DNA of 64,000 nucleotides from Sabellastarte sp. h YS-2021 (GCA_964017235.1 OZ024933.1:61176255-61240254); one strand, 5' to 3'. Counted from the stretch's first letter, positions 48,250 through 59,681 are shown. Notes: a model not told the origin generated them from the sequence alone. Numbers and translations: made by a program.

Positions 48250-49615
48250 TGTGAGATTGAACATGGCAAGCAATAAGTATTGCTTTTACCAGTTTTATCA
48301 ATGGTCTCTCCAGTTTTAACCTGGTGTGTGAGGTAGGAACTTTGAGTTACCAATGGAAAACTGTATTCAAAAACAGCCAATTCTTAAACCACTGATCAAA
48401 CTTCTACAAGCCGTGTTGAATAATTTTTTTTCAGTTGCCTCTTCAGTTTGTAACCTGGTGTATAATGTAGGATCTCTGAGCTACCAATGAAAAAATTATT
48501 CAAAACCAGCCAGCTCTGAAAACTCTGATCAAACTTCTTACCAGCCGTGTTGAATAAATTTTTTCAGTAGTTTCTCCAGTTTGTAACATGGTGTGTGATG
48601 TAGGATCTCTGAGCTACCAATGAAAAAATTTATTCAAAACCAACCTGTTCTGAAAACACTAATTAAAGCTCTACCAGCAGTGTTGAATAAATTTTTTCAG
48701 TGGTCTCTCCAGTTTGTAAGCTGATGTGTGATGCATGATCTCTGGTTAACCAGTGAAAAAATTTATTCAAAACCAGCTTGTTCTGAAAACACTGATCAAA
48801 CTTCTACCAGCCGTGTTGAATAAATTTTGTCAGTGGTTTCTCCAGTTTGTAACCTGGTGTGTGATGTAGGATCTCTGGTTAACCAATGAAAAAATTTATT
48901 CAAAAACCAGCTTGTTCTGAACACACTGGTCAAACTTCTACCAGCGGTGTTGAATAAATTTTTTCAGTGGTCTCTCCAGTTTGTAACTTGGTGTGTGATG
49001 TAGGATCTCTGGTTATGTGTGGTTAACCAATGAAAAAATTTGTGCAAAACTAGCTTGTTCTGAACACACTGATCAAACTTCTACCAGCCGTGTTGAATAA
49101 ATTTTTTCGGTGGTCTCTCCAGTTTTTTAGCGTGGTGTGTGGTGTAGAATCTCTGAGCTACACTAATTAAACTTCTACCAGCCGTGTTGAATAAATTTTT
49201 TCGGTGGTCTCTCCAGTTTGTAAGCTGATGTGTGATGCATGATCTCTGGTTAACCAGTGAAAAAATTTATTCAAAACCAGCTTGTTCTGAAAACACTGAT
49301 CAAAATTCTACCAGCTGTGTTGAAAATTTTTTTTCAGTGGTCTCTCCAGTTTGTAATGTGGTGTGTGTTCTCAAAATAATGATGATATTTCTACCAGCCA
49401 AAGTTATTAAGTTAAGCTATCAAAGTTTGACTTAATAACTATCTCAGATATTAAAAATGTTGCATCCACTTAATATTTGAACAATTTTGTCACATCATTG
49501 TTACAACACAGTTAGAGAATGCAAGTGTTTTCATTCTATGAGTGGGAATGGAACAGTGCGAAAATTCTTCAAAATTTGAGACTATCGGAATAGTCTCAAA
49601 TTAGATTGGAGTCAC
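48250..49615 (-). repeat. Family H, reverse copy: about 135-bp array plus hairpin
   Basis: About nine units contain GTTGAATAAATTTTTTCAGT, GGTCTCTCCAGTTTGTAA and GAAAAAATTTATTCAAAACC, with starts at about 48413, 48550, 48683, 48818, 48948, 49093, 49188 and 49319. The right end is the 13-bp hairpin AATTTGAGACTAT, loop CGGA, ATAGTCTCAAATT (about 49573-49602), followed by AGATTGGAGTCAC. This is the reverse of 31367-32210, with which it shares units and end. Confidence 0.8.
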
Positions 49616-49988
49616 TTAAATGAAAAATCGTAAAAAAATGAATGTTTTGAATGAGGGCATTACTGATGAAGAAATAAATAACATTTTACAGGTTCAAAGT
49701 TCCTGAAACTCTGTGTTTTCTTTTTTTTTTTTTTTTTGTAGTCAGCTTTTTAAGAAATCTTTTAAAAAGGGTTTTAACATCAAAATACGCTATCTACTGA
49801 AGAGTTGAAGTATTAAAGTTTAAGTTTAGAACTATTTTGAGCATGTTTACAGTTACAGATAAACAATTGAATCAAAATATATGGTTTCCTTTGGAGTACT
49901 ACAGTTTTGTAAGAAAATGTTAGAAATAATACCATTTATGAGAACATAGGTGAATAATAATGACAAATGCAGATCTAATAATAATAGT

Positions 49989-50131
49989 AATAATGTGATT
50001 TTGCACGAGCATTACAGGTTTATACAGGCACTTCATGAATATTTACTGCCCTCGGGCCTAATGGCCCTCACACTGTGGTGATTCATGGCGTGCCTGTAAA
50101 AACCTATAATGCCCTACAAAATCGCATTATT
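49989..50131. repeat. Long hairpin (about 65-bp arms)
   Basis: The left arm starts AATAATGTGATTTTGCACGA and contains TTTATACAGGCAC. The right arm returns the complement, ending AAAATCGCATTATT. The tip is GGGCCTAATGGCCC. Arms have several mismatches. It lies about 420 bp upstream of the next gene's TATA box. Confidence 0.75.
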
Positions 50132-50549
50132 GTACTATTAATTCTCTGATATAAATTCAACTACAATACCTGTAGAATATTTACTTGCCCGATTTGCAAT
50201 TAAACTGTAAAATATTACTGAAACTGAATTACCTTTTACATGAAATGCTATGCCTAGCAACAATTTAGCAACAGATGGGAATATTCAATCAAATATCAAT
50301 ATTTGAATAACCTGGAATTTTTAATCTGATCAAATTATCAATATTACTTTCACAGAGTTTATTTTCTGGTTAGTGTTCTGATCTTATTTGTGAGGCACCA
50401 CTGTAATGTGTATTGTTTTTTGGTAGAAATGATTACTTTTATGGCACATAAAATAAAGTCTGCTGCAAGTGGTGGAGATACAAATTATATATAAATGATG
50501 GCATTTCTAAATGGAATCTACACTATTTGCTCAGCATTTGTTTTCTTGT

Positions 50550-50597
50550 AGTATATAAATGGGCAGTTTTCACAACTGACTACAACAGTCTTTCACA
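50550..50597 (+). promoter_or_regulatory. TATA-box core promoter of the gene at 50598
   Basis: TATATAAAT lies at about 50552-50560. A likely initiator (TTTTCACAACTG) follows about 20-30 bp downstream. The start codon is at 50598 in the context CACAATGG. Spacing fits a short 5' UTR. Confidence 0.7.
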
Positions 50598-50655
50598 ATG
50601 GAGAAAGTGCTAGTATTATTACTGTTTTTTGCTCTGGCTGCCCACATTAGTGCAG
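50598..50655 (+). CDS. Signal-peptide first exon of a secreted protein
   Basis: The exon encodes 19 residues, MEKVLVLLLFFALAAHISA, plus the first base of the next codon. It is a short charged start, a long hydrophobic core and an AHISA cleavage region. Donor GTAAGA begins at 50656 and leaves phase 1. This matches the phase of all WAP exons in the window, so the next exon on this strand, the WAP exon at 63910, is the obvious partner across a 13.3-kb intron that holds the LINE and Harbinger elements. The partnership is inferred. It starts a second WAP-type gene downstream of the triplicated one. Confidence 0.82.
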
Positions 50656-51190
50656 GTAAGATGTTTATTCAACCTCAGTATATAATTTTAAACATGAAGT
50701 AACTTTTCATTGTAGATTTCACCTGTGTCTCAATTATAGTGTTTCAAAGTAATCTGAAAGATTTATTCCAATCCATGCTTAAAATGGGTCATAATATATT
50801 TGTTAAACTACTTTGACTGGGCTGCCTTGTTCTTAGTGATGATGCCGAAGAGACATACAGCACATTTTAGGTGAAAAATAAATAAATTTGAGGTTCCATA
50901 ATCCCTGTTTTGGTGCCAATTCTTTTTCATCTTGAAATAAGTACCAAAATATCACACTTTGTATATGTCAGGAAGCAAAAATGAGCAGGTCGCAAAAGTC
51001 AGACAAATATGAAACATGCTTAATAATTTTAGAACAGTTGATGACTTCACTTGCCAGTTCCCAAAATCAGGATCTTCAGATCAATATATCTTAATTTCAT
51101 CAAGTCATGTGTCAGAGATTGTGATACACTCAGACCAGATCCTATTGCTGTGTAATTGTATTGGTGTTACAACAATTGTATTACAATCAT
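50656..51190. other. Start of the long intron, unassigned
   Basis: No further exon with convincing splice sites was recognised. Confidence 0.4.
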
Positions 51191-51360
51191 TATCTGCCAC
51201 TGTAGCCTAGCGGGTAGCACACTTGTCTAGGAACACAGATGATGTGGGTTCAAATACAGATACATTGTGGCTCGGATGACCACTTAAAATGGCAGTCCTC
51301 TGTCATTGGGTTCTATCCCCAGTGGCAGGCTAAAGAACCTCAAGGACGTTGATAAACAGC
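51191..51360 (+). mobile_element. tRNA-derived SINE, second family, copy 2
   Basis: Box A-like GTAGCCTAGCGGGTAGCAC and box B-like GTGGGTTCAAATAC lead into GTGGCTCGGATGACCACTTA, CTATCCCCAGTGGCAGGC and CAAGGACGTTGATAAAC. These are the same blocks as 17112-17290. Confidence 0.7.
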
Positions 51361-53523
51361 ATTTGACAGTAACGCTGTCCCCCTGGTCCGTGGCCAGTAG
51401 AATTTTCTAAGGATTTGGATAGTTTAAGCGGTGCTGGCCCCTTTTGCCAGTAGATTTCATTGAACAATTTCACCTGAGATACTGAATAAAATAGTGTGCT
51501 TTCATTTCTCAAAATTAATGACCACCACAAAATCTAAAGGACCAGTAGATATCGAGAGTTACTGGCCCTAGGGTCAAGCGTACATTTCTTGTTAGTGTCA
51601 AACACTGTCGATAAATGGTCATCTTTGAGCCTCTGTCTTCCAGTTAGGGGAATGTCAGTTACCTGTGAGTTGGGGTGGTACCTGTGCAGTTGGATGGGTT
51701 AAATAGCGCTTTGAGTCCTGTAATATATGAAGATATTGGGCTGAGTATAAAATACACAATACAGTGTAGGTTGGGGACTTACCTACCTGACATTGACTAA
51801 ATTAATGAAACTGGCTTCACCTGGCTTTATGCTTGCCACCGCCTTACCATCAATTTTATGCCCATCATTAGTATGGTTGGGAGTATGATTTCATAATGTC
51901 CTATGAGCAATCTGTTATCATATTGAAGTCAGTGAATTTCTGAATAGTTCATCTTTCTAACCATAGTGAAATCATAGAGAATTCTTATGAGTCATGGTCA
52001 AAAGTCATGGCTACTTCAAGTTCTGTTGGCATTAGTTAGGCTTGATTTGAAAAACTAATTGTATGGTTCCCCATGTAATCGCAAGTGTCAGTAGGCATTT
52101 AAATTTTCATTACATGTGTGTTATTTTTTACCCTGAGCTACCCTAAACTTAAAGCTGTGGTTTCTGTCTGGACACTCCTTTATACAGAACCAGGTCTGAC
52201 CCCCAAAGCTGTAACAAGAGAATAACACAGATGCATTTGTTGAATAATCATATTGTTTAAGTACACGTGTTCACAGGATAGGAACGTGGAACATTTGGGT
52301 TACTTAGGGTAATTAATACAGACATGTATACCAGTTTTAGCAATAAATAAAAATCAAATCTGAAGATAATGTTATAGAATATAGACCAAAATATAATAAA
52401 AGTGATTGGGTACCAGCTAAAGTGTAGCATTTCTGGTACCTATGTGCTTGGAGACTGGCAATATTTAACATTTACCGATACGTTACAAAATAATTAACAT
52501 ATATCGTATTATCATTTTGAATTTAAAGTATTTCATGGCCAGTGATAATTGTATTAGGTTAATATCTTCAGAGCCAGCAAAATCCATTCCTTGTGGCTCA
52601 AGTAAAATTAAACCCACTAAACTAATTAATATGAAAAAGGTGTGAAACCTATTCGATATTGAATGCATTGTGCTGCGGATGACTGACAAACACCTTTTGT
52701 TCAATTAGACTTGCTAATTTCCTGAGGCAGCGCAAATTGTAGTGTTTGGACACAATACCTCCCAACTTATTGGTGACCATATAAACACTGATGATTGTAA
52801 ATAACAAAATGTGAATCGCAATTTCTGCCATTTTAGTGGTTGCAGGGTTTTCGAGATTCGAGAAAAAATCTCCCCTCTCAATTTCTTGAAGCAAGATCAT
52901 ATAGGTATGTTTTGCCATTGTCCAGTTCAATCTCATCATGAAATTTATGATGACCCTAGCTGATGATATTGCAACACGCAGTATGACTTGACTCATCTTG
53001 CAAATACCCCAGAAAGTCAATCATGAATTGTAGTGGGGAAAGGTCTTTGTACTGTTGAAAGTGATTCCTGAATGTGTGGTGTGGTCACTGCTTCACTGCA
53101 TTATTTCCAGATCTATACAAACCTGGTTTTAAGTTTATCTGACACGCTGGTGCGAGGTGCTCCATGTTGTTTCTTCAGTTGAATCTGCACTTTCCTTTGT
53201 ATCTTGCCATTAGTTTTCAGATAATCATTGGATACCTATTCAGTCTATGCAGAGGTATCTGTTTAGCACAGGGATGCCTGCAATGAACTGTCTTTGGAAA
53301 TATCATCGCCAGAGTCCTCAGATGATTTGTCTCAGCATATTGGCCTTCTCAGCATAATTTTTTATGTTAATATTTTTGTGACTTTGGGGGAATTTCTTTA
53401 ATTTTTTTTTCATTTTCTGAACACAGCTGAGTAATTGTCGAATGAGTGACCCAAAGGTAGTTTCTGTTGAAACTACTGAGGCAGGTTCCATAGGCACTGA
53501 AGGCATAAGGCCATGGAAGATGG
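51361..53523. other. Intron DNA with no supported gene
   Basis: Only short frames in mixed orientation are present. A minus-strand frame at 53020-52649 and pieces to 53500 may continue the unknown minus-strand frame described next, but stops break every path. Confidence 0.4.
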
Positions 53524-54030
53524 TTACAGTTGTAGGGTCTGGTGATTATAGGCAGCTTTTATTTCGAATCTGCAGTGGTGGATCTCACTGTTGCTGTGGT
53601 GTACGTTAAAGTGGCTGTATTTGTTGTTGCATGGACTACTGCAGCATCTGCTGTTGCATCGGCTGTGACATCCACTGTTGAATGGGCTGTATATGTTGCA
53701 TGGGTTGGGGCTGAAATGTCCGCTGTGGTCGATGCTGCTGCTGGCATCTGCTGTTGTGCAAGTATTGGCTGCGTGAAAGTGACAGTGTGCCCAAAAGTGG
53801 TAAAGTTGGTTGTATGGAGTTAGATATAAGTGCAAAAATCTCCAATTAAAAATCTTTAATTGACTTCTAATCTGGAAAATTTTCTTCAGTTCGGAGTGCA
53901 GCCACTCACAGAAGGCTATTGTTGGGTCATTCTGGGTCTTCTGGTAGATCCTGTATTCTAATTTGTGTTCAGGTGCTTTCAACATCTTTCGTCTTTCCTG
54001 GGCCTCCAGCTGGAACAGGGACTCGCTCAT
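53524..54030 (-). pseudogene. Unknown minus-strand protein remnant, Gln-rich in one frame
   Basis: The 168-codon frame starts MSESLFQLEAQERRKMLKAP and includes DPTIAFCEWLHSELKKIFQ, which looks like helical, charged protein. After about residue 60 a neighbouring frame (53845-53636) makes better sense as protein, with QPQPMQHIQPIQQWMSQPMQ. A frameshift between the two is therefore likely. A basic helical start followed by a Gln/Pro-rich region suits a retroelement gag or a nuclear protein pseudogene. I recognise no family. Confidence 0.35.
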
Positions 54031-55540
54031 GGTAGGTTTTTACATGGTTGGCTGCTTGGAGGTTTTAAGAAACGTTGGGGGGAAATATCTGAAAGTCTTA
54101 GTTGTTCCTCTAATGGGCCAGGTGACCTGGAAAGGGTGGTTTTGCAGGCTGACTTGATGACACCCTTTGAATAATGATGGCGTACAATGTGGTTATTAAG
54201 TAAGCCAAAGTTCTGCCTGTTAGTCAGATGAGATGCACCCTGCCTAGATTTAATATCTGTGATCTTGCTGTAGATTGTCCTTTGGCTCTGAAACTACCTC
54301 TTACAGGCAGACTTCCCATGTCGTCAGCACAGAACTTGTTCTATAGAGCCTCTCGCTTATTTGGGTCTTTATTTATAGTCCATGAGTGTCTTGTTACAGA
54401 GAGGTTGATTTTTTCTAAGAAAGTCGAGCTTTATCTCATGTTCTTTAAAAACAGCAATCGATCTCTTGCCCTCCTGTGTACTCTCCTGTGTATATGGGGT
54501 GGAAACAGGAGTTGAGGTGAACACTCAAGGTAAAACTACTCATGAAAAAACAGTAGGTGGCCAGAGTGAATTTATTTTGTTGTCAATTAAGTGTAGGGTG
54601 GACACATTGAATGACTCTGGGGAGAGTCTATTACTTACCAAAAACTCGACTGAAGCTAAAACTGGGTAGATAATACAGGGTACAGGAGTATTCCAACGGT
54701 AAATACCAAAAAGCTATGAATTGTACGGATGACGGCATGGTATATGCGCAAGTAGCTTTTAAAAGGCTTACCATTTAACCCTGTTTGCCTGAAATTAAAT
54801 ATCGTTTATTTAACTGAAATAAACTGAGCATGGATCTTATCCCAGACAAAATTATGTCACACTCTGCAAGAGTAATGACAACATGCAACATCTCTAATTG
54901 GGCAATACCGAACTGTGCAAATGGGAAATCCCCCTGCCCCAAACCAATTCAACTGGCATCCATGAAAATATATATAAGGGGATTGTAATACTGTGTTCAA
55001 TGGAAATGTCTGAATTAACAGAGGTACCCTTTGGGAAGGATAGCTCTACAATTATACATTTTTTATTGCTATTCTTGGGCTGAGTTAACAAAGTAAAAAT
55101 ATAACTTAGGTTGGTGGTGTAGGAGCACAACTGGGGCCCAGCATGGTTCCAAATGCTCTTTCCTACAGAATATCCCTCAGAATATTCACAGTTACACGTT
55201 GTTCACATAAGTATTGGGTATTATAATAGGGGAAAACAGAATGTCAAGCATTGGATGAACTTTAAGTAAGCATTATTGTAGAGATCTTATTTCCATACTT
55301 CAATATTGCGACCAGATTTTAATGAGGATCCTAGAGAGCCAATAAAGTTAGCGACTGCCCAAAAGCCATGAATGTTATTTAAGTTAACATGAGGCCTATC
55401 TGGACCATGAACGGTGAAGGAAACATTGGAGACTGTGATGAAACCCCATTCTTTATCTGAGTAATTTTATTTCAATAGCAGAAACACGACAACAAAGGTG
55501 AGAAAAGGGATGTCTTCCCCTTGTGCACAAAAGTACTAGA
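54031..55540. other. Intron DNA with no supported gene
   Basis: Short frames only; no domain, SINE or array recognised. Confidence 0.4.
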
Positions 55541-55640
55541 CACACTGTCTGCGGATGATTCAGTTCTACTCTATTCAATATTGGTTCTAACTTCCCCTCA
55601 ACGAATCTCTATCCTTGACTCTGTTTAGAATTACCCTTGG
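55541..55640 (+). pseudogene. Possible reverse transcriptase scrap
   Basis: The translation LSADDSVLLYS at about 55547 resembles the ADD catalytic box of a LINE reverse transcriptase. Nothing around it extends the match, so this is weak. Confidence 0.25.
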
Positions 55641-55800
55641 TCACAGGGTGCTAGTCGTCCCATTCTTCTTGTAGCAGCAAGCACAAATATGTTTATAAAT
55701 GCTGTTGTCCAACTTGTGGGTACGCAAATTGTTATTGTTGTAATGTTGTGTCATTGGTTTTGTCTGAAAAGGTAAAGTTGAAACAGGTAGTACACAGTGT

Positions 55801-55837
55801 GATTGATTGATTGATTGATTAATTGATTGATTGATTG
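55801..55837. repeat. (GATT)n microsatellite
   Basis: About nine GATT units with one interruption (AATT). Confidence 0.9.
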
Positions 55838-56534
55838 GCATCCAACCATTGAAGGCAGCTTTCCTCCAACTCGTGAATTAAAACACCCTACACAACACAT
55901 ATGGAACATACTTTGAACAGCATCATGGAGTTTTCCCACAATCCAGTGTGATGCAGATTATTTGTCATGTACTACACGCCATATATTCACGCCCTGCAAC
56001 AGTTCCTTTGTCAGACCATAAAACTGTCAACGTTAAGTATCTTATGTCTTACATTAAAATCAGATCCGCATTTGTCTGCTGCGCGTATCTTGCTAGTAGC
56101 TGAGAAACAGACTAGGATACATCTAGTAACGTTTCGAGAGTGTCCAAAGAAGGAACTGCCTGATTCTAGATATTACTGATGTAGGGTGAAAAGTATCTTG
56201 ACCATTGCTTACAGAGCTCTCGGAAGAGTTCTTAAGTCTGCCAATCCCCCTCTTTCCATATCCAGCAGAAGCGACAATCTTCCTCTTGCCAGTGGTGAGA
56301 GGCATATTCTGAGGTAACAAGTTCCAAACAAAATCTGAACATGTAAAATTTTCAAAATCAATACAAAAAATGAAACTTAAGCGTAGCAACAAAATTAATG
56401 TCTAAATCTACTATATTTTAACAAAAATGTCATACAGTCTGACAGCAGGAGTTTTTAAGTGATACCAACAATTCAACGTTGGCAATACAGGATAGCTAAT
56501 GTATCACATACTTAAGGGATTGCAACTGAATTAC

Positions 56535-57576
56535 AAGCAGGACAAAAAGACTTGATGAACCTTTACAGTCTGCTTATAAACATTCCCATTCTACTCAGAC
56601 AGCTCTTTTGGAAGTCTTTAATGATATTTTCACCACAATGGATGATAAAGAACCAGTATTTCTAACAATTGTGGACTTATCAGCTGCCTTTGGCACAGCA
56701 GATCTCCATATCTGTGTAAACTGTTTGAGAAGCTGTTTTGGAATCACAGAAGGAGTAATCCAGTGGATTCAGTCATACTTCCATGATAGACATCAGAAAG
56801 TTAGTGTAAATGGTAGGGAATGTTCTCCACAGCTGCTGGAATGCTGTGTACCTCAAAGCTCATTGCTGGGGCCTTTGTTTTATTCAGACAATACCAGGCC
56901 ACTAGGTCATCTTTTGCACTAAGTTTCCAGTTTCACTTGTACGCAGATGACTCCCAGATGATTACATGAATACCTGGTGGCACCCCAACTGATCAGTCAA
57001 TAGTCATACATTTAGTCCAAAATGGAGTAAAACAAATAGATGGATGGAAAAAACAAAACAAACTAAAATTAAATGAGGAAAAGACTGAGTTCATAGTATT
57101 TGGCACTAGACGTAAACTAAAAACCTCAAAATAAACTCCTTTCTGCTAGGTGGGGATACTCTCTTGAGATCAAACAAAGCAAGAAATCGGGGAGTGATTA
57201 TGGACCAATACTTGGATATGAGTTCTCATTTGGCTTCAGTTTGAAAAGTCTGCTATCACCGCTTGAGATCAATATGGAAAATTCGCCAGTTTCCCAACAA
57301 AGAGACTACAAAAACCTTGGTTCATGCAACAGTTATTTCAAAGTAGGATTACTGCAACTCATTACTATAAGGAATAAATCAGTACCTCATAGAAAAGCTT
57401 TAAAAAGTTCAAAAGGCAGCTGCTAGATTGATTATGTAATATCATAGAACAACACACACCTCCCCTTTTCTGAAATGCACTGGTTACCAATGAAGGACAG
57501 GATCATTTTTAGTGTGGTAGTCAATGTTTTAAAAGCACTTCATGGCCAATCTCTGCAATATATTAGAAACTAATGC
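56535..57576 (+). pseudogene. L2/CR1-like LINE reverse transcriptase, 5' part
   Basis: The frame from about 56543 gives EPLQSAYKHSHSTQTALLEV, then VFLTIVDLSAAFGTADLHI, ECCVPQSSLLGPLF, and after a shift FHLYADDSQMIT, the catalytic YADD box. NKLKLNEEKTEFIVFG and a stop-ridden thumb region (KAAARLI) follow. These are the ordered blocks of Jockey-superfamily (L2/CR1-type) reverse transcriptases. The endonuclease domain is missing, so the copy is 5'-truncated. It is interrupted at 57580 by the Harbinger element and resumes at 62694. Confidence 0.85.
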
Positions 57577-57579
57577 CCC

Positions 57580-58141
57580 TGTTCCACCAAAAGATTAAGC
57601 CCCGATCCTGTCTGGGACCCTTAATCGTGCACAGTCGGTGGAAAAAAGACAAAAATGGGCGGGAATACTGGGTCGGTACTGAAGTCTGGGATTAAGAACA
57701 GATCGTCCCCAGGACGCCTCAGGACGCCTCGGGCGGCCCCAGACAGTCCCCGACTGGTCTGGGACTAAGAACCGACTAAGCCAGTTTTCAGGTCGGTTTC
57801 AACCACGATCCTGTCGTACACATACCAACTGGGCCGACTAAGCCCCGACTAACCCACGATTGTTCCACCAAAAGATTAAGCCCCGATCCTGTCTGGGACC
57901 CTTAATCGTGCACAGTCGGTGGAAAAAAGACAAAAATGGGCGGGAATACTGGGTCGGTACTGAAGTCTGGGATTAAGAACAGATCGTCCCCAGGACGCCT
58001 CAGGACGCCTCGGGCGGCCCCAGACAGTCCCCGACTGGTCTGGGACTAAGAACCGACTAAGCCAGTTTTCAGGTCGGTTTCAACCACGATCCTGTCGTAC
58101 ACATACCAACTGGGCCGACTAAGCCCCGACTAACCCACGAT
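57580..58141. repeat. 281-bp tandem duplication of the Harbinger left end
   Basis: 57580-57860 and 57861-58141 appear identical by eye, each beginning with the TIR start TGTTCCACCA. The lack of visible differences points to a recent event. Both copies contain GTCTGGGACTAAGAACCGAC-type subterminal motifs. Confidence 0.93.
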
Positions 58142-58238
58142 TAACTGCCGGCGTCCTCAGGCGTCCTCAGGCCTCCTCAGTCTTCCCCAGACCAGGATCG
58201 CCGATTCTTGTTTTCCAAAGTTGCTGGAATTTCTGGGT

Positions 58239-58250
58239 ATATATATATAA
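58239..58250 (+). promoter_or_regulatory. Likely TATA box of the Harbinger transposase
   Basis: TATATATATATAA lies about 45-55 bp upstream of the transposase start codon at 58295, at a spacing that fits a short leader. Confidence 0.55.
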
Positions 58251-58294
58251 AATTCACGATCTAATCATCATTGCTTTTCTAGGAGCACAGCAGG

Positions 58295-59585
58295 ATGCCA
58301 CCTTTTAATGGAAGACAGATTCAACAACAACTTAGGGCTTTTTTGGTTTTTATTCAGTTACAAATAATCATGTATTTCCATTTCTTACGTCGACCACAGC
58401 AACCACCACCAGCACCCATACAGAGACCTAGAAGAAGGCACAACATGTGGGTCAGGCCATGGCTACTGCAGAGAGAGGAGAGGGGGGCCTACCACAACAT
58501 TATGGCTGATCTGTATGCCACAGACATTCCAGGATTCACCAACTACATGAGGATGACCCCAGAATTCTTTGAAATGATTAAGCCCAGACTGGAACCACAC
58601 CTAGCCAGGCAGGCCACCAACTACAGAGCACCAATCAGTGTTGGGGAGAAGTTAGCCCTCACCATCAGATATCTGGCCACTGGAGAGTCCTACACATCAT
58701 TGTCCTGTCAGTTCAGGGTTGGAAGATCCACCATCTCCAAGTTTATACCAGAGGTCTGCAGGGCCATCCAGGATGAGTTCACCAGGGAGTACCTGAAGTG
58801 TCCTACTACCCCAGATCAGTGGAAAGAACTGGAGAGGGAATTCAGGATCAGGTGGAATGTTCCACATGCCCTGGGAGCTCTGGATGGGAAGCATGTGGCC
58901 CTGAAGAAGCCCAAGAACACTGGAGCCCTCTACCACAACTACAAGGGGTTCTTTTCCATTGTGATGTTGGCCCTGGTAGATGGACAGTACAAGTTTAGAT
59001 GGGTGGATGTGGGTACTGAAGGATCCTGCTCGGATGGCCAGATATTTAATGCCTCTCAGCTGAAGAGGAGGATTGAGGATGGCAGGATAGGCTTCCCTGA
59101 CCCAGCTCCTATAACCCAGGGTGGGAGAGATGTCCCCTACTTCATCCTGGCAGATGATGCTTTTGCCCTGAAGACCTGGCTCATGAAACCCTGGCAGAAG
59201 GATGTTAACCAGAGAGGAAAGGATTGCCAATTATAGAATTTCAAGGGGCAGAAGAGTGGTGGAGAACGCTTTTGGCATCCTTGTGTCAAGATTCAGGGTG
59301 ATGAGGACAACCATTGAACTACCCCCAGCAACAGTCAGGGAAGTGGTCTTGACCTGTGTTGTTCTACACAACATACTCAGAAGCCAGTATCAAGGTCAAC
59401 CTGGTGGTCAGCAGCCTGAGGAGGACGATGATGATGATGTACCTGATGATTGTGGATTGATTGGGGGTGCTGCTGGTGGTGGCCAAGACAGAAACCCTGC
59501 CAGAGAAGCCAAGAGACAGAGGGATTACCTGAAGGACTACTTCAACAATGAAGGAGCAGTGGCCTGGCAAGATGGCAGAATATAA
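58295..59585 (+). pseudogene. Harbinger DDE transposase (one frameshift)
   Basis: The first frame runs 313 residues from 58295: a proline-rich N-terminus, MTPEFFEMIKPRLEPHL, a helix-turn-helix-like YTSLSCQFRVGRSTISKFI, then GALDGKHVALKKP with catalytic D197, GSCSDGQIF, and FILADDAFALKTW with the second aspartate near 287. A one-base shift at about 59195-59205 moves to the frame ending at 59585, with REERIANYRISRGRRVVENA, which supplies the catalytic glutamate, then LTCVVLHNIL and an acidic C-terminus. All three DDE residues are present. Apart from this single shift the gene looks complete, about 430 residues, the usual Harbinger size. A sequencing error or a programmed shift cannot be excluded. 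Confidence 0.92.
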
Positions 59586-59602
59586 GTCCTGATGCAGTAA
59601 AC

Positions 59603-59643
59603 AGTCCTTTTCAGGACTAACTATAACAGTCCTTTTCAGGACT
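59603..59643 (+). promoter_or_regulatory. Tandem pair of histone-like 3' stem-loops
   Basis: AGTCCTTTTCAGGACT occurs twice, at 59603-59618 and 59628-59643, starting 17 nt after the transposase stop. Each folds as a 6-bp stem with a TTTC loop, the geometry of the metazoan histone mRNA 3' stem-loop, with A-T instead of the usual G-C outer pair. Upstream AAAC and downstream ACTACC partly resemble the histone flanks. No clear purine-rich downstream element was seen. The role is inferred. Confidence 0.5.
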
Positions 59644-59681
59644 ACCAATTATTCCAAAAACAATTAATCAGCTATGTTTGC

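Noticed and set aside
31367-49615. One giant 18-kb transposon bounded by family H
   Set aside because: No transposase, no convincing target duplication and no inverted unique DNA were seen; kept only as a finding about arrangement.
53542-53823. A + strand Val/Ala-rich frame resembling a membrane protein
   Set aside because: It is the complement of a CAG/CAA-rich Gln region on the minus strand; composition alone explains it.
58697-59230. A 177-codon minus-strand frame opposite the Harbinger transposase
   Set aside because: It is a shadow of the transposase coding strand, which carries the DDE motifs.
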